Of a DNA stretch of 8,631 nucleotides, positions 1 to 6,112 are shown in pieces. Below the pieces are notes generated by a model. The model worked only from the letters and a program-made list of their open reading frames with translations. It had not been told where the DNA came from and searched no databases. Origin of the DNA: Bryobacteraceae bacterium (GTDB lineage Bacteria > Acidobacteriota > Terriglobia > Bryobacterales > Bryobacteraceae). Made by a program: the position numbers and the translations under genes. Position 1 is the first letter of the stretch; every line of letters starts with the position of its first letter. Where the stretch lies: NCBI GenBank assembly GCA_947456995.1, contig CANGVB010000119.1:1-8631 (forward strand), in the 5' to 3' direction.

Positions 1-1136
1 TCCTTGACATTGAGTTGTTTCAGAATTGTGGCCAGGTCCAGTTTTGACAGGTTGCCGTCCAGGCTCCAGCCCTCCTGCTGATCCCAGCGGAAGTTACCGT
101 CGACGCCTCCGCCTAAACCTTCAGCCCGCAAAGCGCTGAGAGTGAGCCTTGCAGGCAAAGAGTCTAATTTCGCCTTTGCGGCTACGGGCCCTAGACGTGT
201 GGTGGCGTCCTTGTAGTAGAGATCACGGGCTTTGGCATCGCCGTGCAATTCAAAGCCTCTACCAGCTTCATACAGAAGTTTGCCCGTATAGTTCAAACGA
301 CCCACTGGCTCGACAGGAAGTTGCACGAATGGAACTACCTCACGCACGGCAACGGAGGCATCTATGTCGAGGTCGACCCGGAAGGGATCATCACGGTTCT
401 CAATGTTGGACAGATTGCCACGCCCGGTAATTTCAGTGCCAGCGGGGGAATGAAATCTAAGGCTGTCGATCCTTATTCTTTCCTGTCCGATGCCAAAGTC
501 AATCGTTGCGCTGCCTTCAATTGCCGGAAGGCTAGCCATCCGATAACTTGCTAAACCCGTGTCCAATTTGCCGCGATAGCTGCGCGAAGCAGCCAAATAG
601 TCCATCTTTGCCGATACATCTTGACCTCGAACCTCAAAGGGCGTTCTGGTTTCGTTCCAGCGGAATTCTCCGCGTTCTACTTCGAGTCTGCCGAGCCGCC
701 AATTGATAATTGTCTCGAGCGTGCTGCGATTGCTGCCGCCCAGTTTTGGCCCTGGAATGTTTGTGGTTCCGTCGGCGTAAGTCAGAAGATGGAAAACCGG
801 TTCCTTGATGACAAGGCTTCGGAGGTCTACCCTCGAAGCGCTAAGGCTGGTCAACCCTGCCTGGATCTGGATCTGTTTCGCGGAAAACAGAGGTTGTTCG
901 CTGGAGGCTTCCTTGCCGCGCAATATGACGTCTTCAAGTACTGCTCGTCCAGCCCAGAAGTCGAACCTGAGTTTACCGACGACCAGCTTGGCCCCAATAC
1001 TCTTTTCGACTTCCAGCACGGCTCGCTCGAGGATGTATCGATCAATGTAGCCGGACCTTAGAAACCAGACGGACCCGCCTGTGAGACAAAGCAGGATACC
1101 AAGAGCCCACAGCGCGAGCCTGGTTCGACGTCTCAC
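1..1136 (-). CDS. tamB: TamB/AsmA-family translocation and assembly module protein, N-terminal part (runs off left edge)
   Basis: The frame is open without a stop from a GTG start at 1136 to the window edge, giving 378 complete residues. The protein begins with a basic n-region (MRRRTR) and one hydrophobic segment (about residues 7-26), so it is a single-pass inner-membrane anchor with the rest in the periplasm. After this come repeated beta-rich segments of the AsmA/TamB type, including YADGTTNIP at 120-128, a phrase typical of TamB N-terminal regions. Known TamB proteins exceed 1000 residues and carry a C-terminal DUF490 domain, so most of this one lies outside. The start is chosen because the GTG overlaps the upstream stop as GTGA and has AGGAG seven bases upstream. 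TamB forms a periplasm-spanning groove implicated in outer-membrane protein assembly and in phospholipid transport to the outer membrane. Placement behind an Omp85 gene and a SurA-like gene supports TamB over other AsmA-like proteins. The missing C-terminus is the main uncertainty. Confidence 0.83.
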   Translation of the reverse strand, partial: MRRRTRLALWALGILLCLTGGSVWFLRSGYIDRYILERAVLEVEKSIGAKLVVGKLRFDFWAGRAVLEDVILRGKEASSEQPLFSAKQIQIQAGLTSLSASRVDLRSLVIKEPVFHLLTYADGTTNIPGPKLGGSNRSTLETIINWRLGRLEVERGEFRWNETRTPFEVRGQDVSAKMDYLAASRSYRGKLDTGLASYRMASLPAIEGSATIDFGIGQERIRIDSLRFHSPAGTEITGRGNLSNIENRDDPFRVDLDIDASVAVREVVPFVQLPVEPVGRLNYTGKLLYEAGRGFELHGDAKARDLYYKDATTRLGPVAAKAKLDSLPARLTLSALRAEGLGGGVDGNFRWDQQEGWSLDGNLSKLDLATILKQLNVK

Positions 1137-1771
1137 TGGGCAACTCCTGAGAACACTGCTTCTACCCAGCGCACTTTGGTTGCTGCTTCGGTTTGGTTGA
1201 GCCATCGATCGAGCAGGTTGTCGATGCGTTGCTGCGTGAGCACTTCGAGTATTTCGGGCCGGGCCTGGTTGTAAAGTGGTTTCGCTTTACCTGCAAATTC
1301 TTTCTGGTAGTCAAATTGGAAGTAATCGCGGATTTCTTCTTCGGGGATCTGTACGCCAGGTCGAAAACGGAATTCGATGAAGCTCAGAATTGCTAATTGC
1401 CATTGCACTGAATCAACCAGCTCTGCTTCGGTGACGTTGTTTTGGATAAGTGCCTTCCGGTACACCGCATCATCGCCGCCAAATCGTTGCTTTTTAATTG
1501 CCTCAAGAGTAGCCTTGATTTGCACTTCGCCGGGTAGAGGATAGCGATTGGTTTGCATCTCAATGCGGATGAGTGTCAGCTCAATTAGCTTTTGTGCAGC
1601 CCTTCGCTTGTCGGCAGGGCTCTCTTTGGATGCTTCGCCGTTCAGCAAGGCTGCAGTCCGCAAATACAGAAGCAATTGCTGCTCTGTAATGATTTCGTCC
1701 CCAACGCTCAAAGCCAGGCGGTCAAGAACTTCGCCGCCCGTCAACAACAAGAGAAGGAGGATCTGGATCAT
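1133..1771 (-). CDS. SurA-like periplasmic chaperone without a parvulin (PPIase) domain
   Basis: This is a 212-residue protein. Residues 15-30 (VLDRLALSVGDEIITE) match the start of SurA N-terminal domains, where a 'dri-a-Vgd-iIt' strand leads into helices. A helical body follows (about 55-150), including the PEEEIRDYFQF segment (143-152) that normally sits just before the parvulin domain. The text then moves within about 20 residues to a helix (170-190) and a final strand (about 198-207) that in SurA-type proteins come after the PPIase domain. The parvulin domain therefore appears absent, leaving the chaperone core only. The expected role is holding unfolded outer-membrane proteins in the periplasm. 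The N-terminus (MIQILLLLLLTGG) is a short hydrophobic stretch without positive charges or an obvious signal-peptidase site, so its export signal is unusual. No alternative ATG, GTG or TTG start was seen nearby upstream. The start overlaps the Omp85 stop as TAATG, and the stop overlaps the TamB-like start by 4 bp. Confidence 0.78.
   Translation of the reverse strand: MIQILLLLLLTGGEVLDRLALSVGDEIITEQQLLLYLRTAALLNGEASKESPADKRRAAQKLIELTLIRIEMQTNRYPLPGEVQIKATLEAIKKQRFGGDDAVYRKALIQNNVTEAELVDSVQWQLAILSFIEFRFRPGVQIPEEEIRDYFQFDYQKEFAGKAKPLYNQARPEILEVLTQQRIDNLLDRWLNQTEAATKVRWVEAVFSGVAQ
1144..1148 (-). promoter_or_regulatory. Ribosome binding site for the TamB-like gene
   Basis: AGGAG on the minus strand lies seven bases before the GTG at 1136. 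It sits inside the last codons of the SurA-like gene and settles the non-ATG start. Combined with the GTGA overlap it suggests translational coupling. Confidence 0.7.
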
Positions 1772-4746
1772 TAGAATGCCTGCCCTAATGAGATATGGAA
1801 TTGGAACTGATTGACTCTCAGCTGAGCCGCGCGGCCTCGACCGAAGAGCAAATCTTCACGACTGCCTTCGAATCCGTTAAAGCGAGGAGAGTTGGGCGTT
1901 AAGGCAAGATCGATGCGGACAGGGCCGATTGGGGTTCTATAACGCACACCAAATCCGAAGGAATGAACCATATAGTCGAAATCGGTAGAGCCGTCTTGCC
2001 TCCACTTGAGATTGATGCGCTTAAGATCGCTATACACGTTGCCTGCATCGTGGAAGAATACTCCACCCAGATTGTCTCCAATCAGTGGAAACCGCAATTC
2101 CAAATTGTTCACGAGCAGAGCTTTGCCACCAATGGGGAACCCGGTTTTTAGATCTCGAGGGCCGGCCTGATTTTCTGGAAAGCCTCTATGTGAGTACGCA
2201 CCACCACCGAAGAAGCGTTCCGGTAAAGGGATGTCGGTTTGTGATGTCAGTCCTGCGCTCCTGTACGGTGCCAGTATTCCGAAGTTGAGGCTTCGAGCGA
2301 AGACGAGTTCTTTGCCGATCTTGTAATAGCTTGAGTTGCGCGTGAGTAGTCGAAGGAAGTTTGCCGATGAAGCGAAGACACTGCTGGCAACACCAAAATC
2401 CACCGTGGTGTAACGCCCGCGCTTTGCATCCACGGGATCGTCGCGGCGATCCTGAATGTAAGTTGAAGAAAAGCTACCAACCCGGACCGGTTGTGCGAGC
2501 AAAGGGATGAGCGCAGGATCTACCTTGATCGTGTTTTCATCGATGGTGACGCGCCGGTAGGTAAAGCGATATTGCATAGAATTGGCGAGGCTGAGCCGTT
2601 GCGCCAGCTGCAGACTTCCTTCGAGTCGTTTCGAATTGAAGGTGCGCACGTTGCGAGCGTCATCATAAATTGTGGTTGCGGTGAGGCTGAATCGGTCGTT
2701 GTCGCGGAATTGTGGAGCCAGATAGCTCAGCAGGACGCGCCTTTGAATGTTCGAAAGACGGGTTTGAGCGCCAATGGTGTGGCCGAGGCCAAGGAAGTTC
2801 GTTCGGTTCACTCCAAGGCTGATTCGTGGCGAAAATCCTGTTCCTCCTGCAGGAGAGTCGAAGCTGGTAACCCCGCCGCCGATACGGGCGATCTCAGCTC
2901 CAAGTCCACCACTGAAGCTCAGCTTCGAGGCTTCTTCCAGATTGAACAAAATAATCTTGGAGATCTCTTGTCCGTCCGGATTCTGTTGAGCTGTGTCGAC
3001 TTTGGCAAAGATGCCGAGATCGTAGAGGCGGCGCTGTGAGGCGAAGACCTCGTTGTTGCTCAGCGGGTCGCCAGCCTTGAGCCGGATGCGCTTGCTGACT
3101 AGTGAGTCGTTGGTGTTTTTGAGGCCGGTGACAACCACTTCACGGACAAAGTGTTGTTTTCCACTCTGCACCAGGTAGACGAGCTGTACCTGATCTGGGG
3201 TGCTGCCGCGCTCCACCTTTACCTCTAGAACTGCCTCCGAGTAGCCGGCCTGGTAGAGCAGATTTACGATTCTTGTACGATCTGAATTTATCGTTAACGT
3301 TGAATAGGGCTGTCCGGGGACGACTCCAATATATCCCTGGATGATGTCCTGATCGCTTTCGGCAACGCCTTCAAGGCGAACCGCCTCCACTCTGGTTTGG
3401 GAGCCCTCTTCAATGTTGATGGTGATTGCAACCAGGTTGGGTTGGCCTTTGAACTGCCGTGCCACGGCACTGGTGACCTTCACGTCCAGAAATCCATTGC
3501 TGCGGTAGAGCTCTTCAATGGCTGCCCGGTCTCCCGCCAATAATTCATCGCTATAGCGGCCTTGCCGGTACCGGATGATTGTGGCTGGACGAATTGCGAT
3601 TCTCTCTAACAGCGTTGTGCGGTCGAAGTATCGATTTCCCTTGAGCTCAAGGGCTGCGACTTTAAAGCGTTGTCCCGGCTGGATGTTGTAGTCAATGTAT
3701 GTGTTCTTGCTGGGATTAATTTCGTCGACAGGCATGTCGTCCTGTTCGACTTCATACGTGACCTTTGCATCGAAAAAACCTTTAGCGTGAAGGTAGTTAC
3801 TGATTTTTCGATCTCCCTCGATCAACAAATCTTTGTCAACGCTCTGCTCCTCGTAAACAGGAACCAGTTTACGAAGGATGGGCTGTTTGATTTTGAAGCC
3901 AATGGCGCGTACTTCAACCCTCGGACCAGCTTCAATTTTGAGGCTGGGTATGGCGATTCTTTCTTTAGGCTGGTAGGTGAGCCGCTCCAGTTGTACTTTT
4001 GCCATCAAGTGCTCGCGCTTCCTGTAGCTCTGAAGCATGCCTCTGATACCGCTCTGAACCCGCTGTTCGGTTACGAAACGCCAGCCGAGCTGACTCCAAA
4101 AGCGCTTCCAGTGAGTTGCCCTGATGAGTTGCTCCTCTTTTAGGAGCAGGTTTCCCTTGAATATCGGAGAAGCAAATCGTGCTCTCGGGCCGGGATCGAT
4201 GAAGAATCGGATATTTGCCTGTTGGTGCGAACTGTCCCGTGTAATTTCATAGTGAACTTTACTCTCGTAAAAGCCTGCGATGCGCAACTCCGCTTCCATT
4301 GATTCTATGGACTGGTTTAGCTGACTCTGGTCAAACGGGCTGCCCAGTGGGAGCTTGGCAGCGTTGATCAAGCCCCCTTTAGCCATGGACCCTGGGTTAC
4401 CCACAACTTCTACATTGCCATTGAATTCATTGTTTTCGGTAACGAAGGTGAGGGTGAGGCCAGCCGGGGTTAAAGTTGCTTCCACGTTCAGATTTGAGAA
4501 GCGGCCCGTGCGATACAACACTGCCATGGCCTCTCTCAATCGCAGTCGAGAGTACGTGTCGCCGGGCTTCAGTGGAAGGATCTGACGAAGCTCCCCGTCT
4601 GGTATCGGTTGCACGTCTGGAGCGAAGGCAATGGATACAAGTTTGCTCCCCTCATAAGGTTGTGCGAGAGCGACAACCGCTACCAGGAGTCCCATGAGTA
4701 CCCGCTGAATTCGCAATAACACCTTTGTTGATCTTAGCAACCGCAA
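1771..4746 (-). CDS. BamA/TamA-family (Omp85) outer-membrane protein assembly factor with about seven POTRA domains
   Basis: This 991-residue protein has a hydrophobic signal segment (about 16-28, VALAQ at its end), periplasmic POTRA repeats and a C-terminal 16-stranded-type barrel (about 608-991). By eye I count seven POTRA units, near 35-104, 106-186, 187-275, 276-358, 359-448, 449-529 and 530-605. Most carry the helix motif ending in 'Y-x-x-G-[FY]' (YRTGRF 78-83, IAGFY 156-160, LHAKGFF 319-325, YRSNGFL 414-420, YQAGYSE 498-504, YDLGIF 575-580). Barrel hallmarks are DRRDDPVDAKRGRY (766-779), the loop-6 RGF (HRGF 853-856), LLVNNLELRFPL (877-888) and a beta-signal ending in phenylalanine. The protein folds and inserts outer-membrane barrels. 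E. coli BamA has five POTRAs and TamA three, so the architecture is closer to a long BamA. The TamB-like neighbour leaves TamA-like work possible. The start is uncertain: 4746 is a TTG after an in-frame stop, with GTG at 4722, TTG at 4716 and ATG at 4695 as alternatives. Starts at 4722 or 4716 would keep a charged signal-peptide n-region. Confidence 0.93.
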   Translation of the reverse strand: MRLLRSTKVLLRIQRVLMGLLVAVVALAQPYEGSKLVSIAFAPDVQPIPDGELRQILPLKPGDTYSRLRLREAMAVLYRTGRFSNLNVEATLTPAGLTLTFVTENNEFNGNVEVVGNPGSMAKGGLINAAKLPLGSPFDQSQLNQSIESMEAELRIAGFYESKVHYEITRDSSHQQANIRFFIDPGPRARFASPIFKGNLLLKEEQLIRATHWKRFWSQLGWRFVTEQRVQSGIRGMLQSYRKREHLMAKVQLERLTYQPKERIAIPSLKIEAGPRVEVRAIGFKIKQPILRKLVPVYEEQSVDKDLLIEGDRKISNYLHAKGFFDAKVTYEVEQDDMPVDEINPSKNTYIDYNIQPGQRFKVAALELKGNRYFDRTTLLERIAIRPATIIRYRQGRYSDELLAGDRAAIEELYRSNGFLDVKVTSAVARQFKGQPNLVAITINIEEGSQTRVEAVRLEGVAESDQDIIQGYIGVVPGQPYSTLTINSDRTRIVNLLYQAGYSEAVLEVKVERGSTPDQVQLVYLVQSGKQHFVREVVVTGLKNTNDSLVSKRIRLKAGDPLSNNEVFASQRRLYDLGIFAKVDTAQQNPDGQEISKIILFNLEEASKLSFSGGLGAEIARIGGGVTSFDSPAGGTGFSPRISLGVNRTNFLGLGHTIGAQTRLSNIQRRVLLSYLAPQFRDNDRFSLTATTIYDDARNVRTFNSKRLEGSLQLAQRLSLANSMQYRFTYRRVTIDENTIKVDPALIPLLAQPVRVGSFSSTYIQDRRDDPVDAKRGRYTTVDFGVASSVFASSANFLRLLTRNSSYYKIGKELVFARSLNFGILAPYRSAGLTSQTDIPLPERFFGGGAYSHRGFPENQAGPRDLKTGFPIGGKALLVNNLELRFPLIGDNLGGVFFHDAGNVYSDLKRINLKWRQDGSTDFDYMVHSFGFGVRYRTPIGPVRIDLALTPNSPRFNGFEGSREDLLFGRGRAAQLRVNQFQFHISLGQAF

Positions 4747-4756
4747 TGATTGTGAT

Positions 4757-4772
4757 TGTTAGCATAGGTAAA
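4757..4772. promoter_or_regulatory. Possible divergent promoter with overlapping -10 elements (Omp85 operon / ThiF-like gene)
   Basis: The two divergent genes leave only 26 to about 77 bp between starts, depending on the choice of start. On the plus strand, TG-T-TAGCAT (4757-4765) resembles an extended -10 element, placing transcription close to the GTG at 4773. On the minus strand, TATGCT (4766 to 4761) overlaps the same bases. No convincing -35 was found for either direction. A promoter for the minus-strand operon must lie here or inside the ThiF-like gene. The assignment of these hexamers is inference. Confidence 0.3.
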
Positions 4773-5789
4773 GTGTTGCCTACAGACCGGTATTCGCGTC
4801 AGATTCGCTTTGCGCCATTTGGTGCGGAGGGGCAGAGGCGTCTTTCTGCTGCGCATGTGGCGATTTTGGGGTGCGGGGCACTTGGTACCTTTCAGGCTGC
4901 GGCTCTGGCTCGCGCGGGAGTAGGCCGATTGAAAATCCTGGATCGGGATGTGATCGAGTGGTCCAACCTCCAGCGGCAATGGCTATTTGATGAAGAAGAT
5001 GCCCGCGAGCAGCGCCCCAAAGCAGGAGCAGCGGCCGTGCAAATTGCCAAATTCAACAGCGAGGTGCGTGTTGAGGCTCTGGCCGTTGATGTGAACGCTG
5101 CCAACATTGAGGATTTGCTCGAAGATGTGGACCTGATTCTGGATGCAACAGATAATTTTGAAACTCGATTCTTGATCAACGACTATTCAATTGAGCGGGG
5201 TGTGCCCTGGATATATGGCGCGGCCGTTGGAAGCTATGGCCTTGCTTTTCCGGTGTTGCCCGGGATTGGGCCCTGCTTGCGTTGCATCTACCCTGAGGCT
5301 CCTAAGGGTGCGCAACCGACTTGCGAGACAGCTGGAGTACTCAACACCATCACCAGCCTGGTTGCTGCCTGGCAGACGGCATTGGCGACAAAGCTGCTAG
5401 TGAGTGGTGCTGAAAGTCTGCCGCTGCAATTGTCGACTTTCGATAGCTGGGAGTTCACAACGAGGCAAGTGAAGATTTCCGCCGATCCAGCTTGTTCCTG
5501 CTGCCAGGGCCGGCGCTTTGATTTCCTTGACGGGCGGGTGCGGGCACCGATCAGTTTGTGTGGGCGGAATGCTGTCCAAATTCATGAGCGTATGGCTATT
5601 CTCGATCTGGAGGCTCTTGAGCAACAGCTAACTGGACTCGGGATTCTGCGCCGAAACGAATTTGCCCTGCGTTTCTCACCGAATGAGCAGTTTGAGCTGA
5701 CGATTTTTCCGGATGGCCGGGCGATCATCAAGGGAACGCAGGATATTGGCATAGCCCGCAGTCTTTATTCCCGTTACGTTGGACGCTAG
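4773..5789 (+). CDS. ThiF/MoeB/HesA-family E1-like adenylyltransferase
   Basis: This 338-residue protein (from GTG 4773) is of the type that adenylates the C-terminal glycine of a ubiquitin-like sulfur carrier such as ThiS or MoaD, for thiamine or molybdopterin synthesis. It opens with the family phrase RYSRQIRF (6-13). Further motifs are the ATP-binding glycine loop GCGALG (33-38), the acidic residue after strand 2 (D57/D59), NLQRQ (65-69, with Arg68 and Gln69), Lys83, DATDNFETR (124-132), zinc cysteines CLRC (168-171) and C241/C244, and a catalytic cysteine candidate in QPTC (Cys184). About 80 residues follow the second zinc pair, with SLCGRNAVQI (261-270) and FPDGRAIIKGT (312-322). I recall this extension from longer ThiF/MoeB-like proteins of several phyla. 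No carrier gene is visible nearby, so the partner cannot be read. The start is set where homologues usually begin. An in-frame ATG at 4746 would add nine hydrophobic residues of doubtful value. Two TAG stops stand in tandem at the end. Confidence 0.9.
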   Translation: MLPTDRYSRQIRFAPFGAEGQRRLSAAHVAILGCGALGTFQAAALARAGVGRLKILDRDVIEWSNLQRQWLFDEEDAREQRPKAGAAAVQIAKFNSEVRVEALAVDVNAANIEDLLEDVDLILDATDNFETRFLINDYSIERGVPWIYGAAVGSYGLAFPVLPGIGPCLRCIYPEAPKGAQPTCETAGVLNTITSLVAAWQTALATKLLVSGAESLPLQLSTFDSWEFTTRQVKISADPACSCCQGRRFDFLDGRVRAPISLCGRNAVQIHERMAILDLEALEQQLTGLGILRRNEFALRFSPNEQFELTIFPDGRAIIKGTQDIGIARSLYSRYVGR

Positions 5790-5856
5790 TAGTACTGAGG
5801 CGACAAATCGAGCAGAATAAGGTAGATCCCGATACTGATCGAAAGCCCGTTGTCCC

Positions 5857-5862
5857 TACAAT
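5857..5862 (+). promoter_or_regulatory. Possible -10 element upstream of the small HTH-like gene
   Basis: TACAAT differs from the TATAAT consensus at one position and lies 12 bases before the ATG at 5875. It sits in the 85-bp gap behind the ThiF-like gene. Only a weak -35 candidate (CTGATC at 5835-5840, 16-bp spacer) is visible. If the element is real, the leader would be only a few bases long. Confidence 0.3.
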
Positions 5863-5874
5863 CAGGCTAGCTAT

Positions 5875-6090
5875 ATGCATTTCAAGCCTGTTATCAACAA
5901 AGCCCAGTACTCGGAAGCCGAGGTTGCCGAGCAACTCGGAATTACAGTGGAAGACCTTCGCACGTTGATCCGCAGGCACATCGTGATCGAAGAAACGGAA
6001 GCCACCAACGTTCCTATGACCACGTTTCAACCATCGGATTTGCTAGTTTTGCGACTTCTGGCAAAGAACCACCTTTCGACTGTCGCCTAA
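5875..6090 (+). CDS. Small hypothetical protein with a helix-turn-helix-like segment
   Basis: This 71-residue protein is not firmly recognised. Residues 12-34 (YSEAEVAEQLGITVEDLRTLIRR) have the spacing of a helix-turn-helix: an 'A-x-x-L-G-[IV]' turn followed by a recognition-like helix, as in the first part of MerR or excisionase domains. The rest (36-71) contains an acidic stretch and a second predicted helix, FQPSDLLVLRLLAKNH (51-66). That is also reminiscent of small MerR-type folds, in which a wing and helix follow the HTH. There is no dimerisation coiled coil and no ligand domain. It lies 22 bp before the reductase gene on the same strand, which suggests co-transcription or a regulatory link. 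Coding status rests on the sensible amino-acid composition, the HTH pattern and the tight fit between neighbours. A weak AGG (5864-5866) precedes the ATG. DNA binding is inference. Confidence 0.65.
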   Translation: MHFKPVINKAQYSEAEVAEQLGITVEDLRTLIRRHIVIEETEATNVPMTTFQPSDLLVLRLLAKNHLSTVA

Positions 6091-6097
6091 GGCAGAA

Positions 6098-6110
6098 TAC
6101 AATCGAAGGA
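6098..6110 (+). promoter_or_regulatory. Ribosome binding site (GAAGGA), with an embedded -10-like TACAAT, before the reductase gene
   Basis: GAAGGA at 6105-6110 lies two bases from the ATG at 6113 and resembles a Shine-Dalgarno sequence, though close. TACAAT at 6098-6103 repeats the TACAATC string found before the upstream small gene. Whether it is a second promoter or coincidence cannot be told. If it were a promoter, the binding site would fall at or before the transcription start, so the two readings conflict. Confidence 0.35.
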
Positions 6111-6112
6111 CC

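Noticed and set aside
621..1061. 146-residue open frame on the plus strand
   Set aside because: Antisense to the TamB-like gene, which has conserved features, a start signal and operon context.
2491..3039. 182-residue open frame on the plus strand
   Set aside because: It lies antisense within the Omp85 barrel and POTRA coding region, shows no recognisable motif and has no Shine-Dalgarno. The opposite strand is clearly coding.
4725..4772. Upstream starts (TTG 4725, ATG 4746) for the ThiF-like gene
   Set aside because: They would add a hydrophobic stretch not usual in this cytoplasmic family and would overlap the Omp85 start codons. GTG 4773 gives the usual N-terminus.
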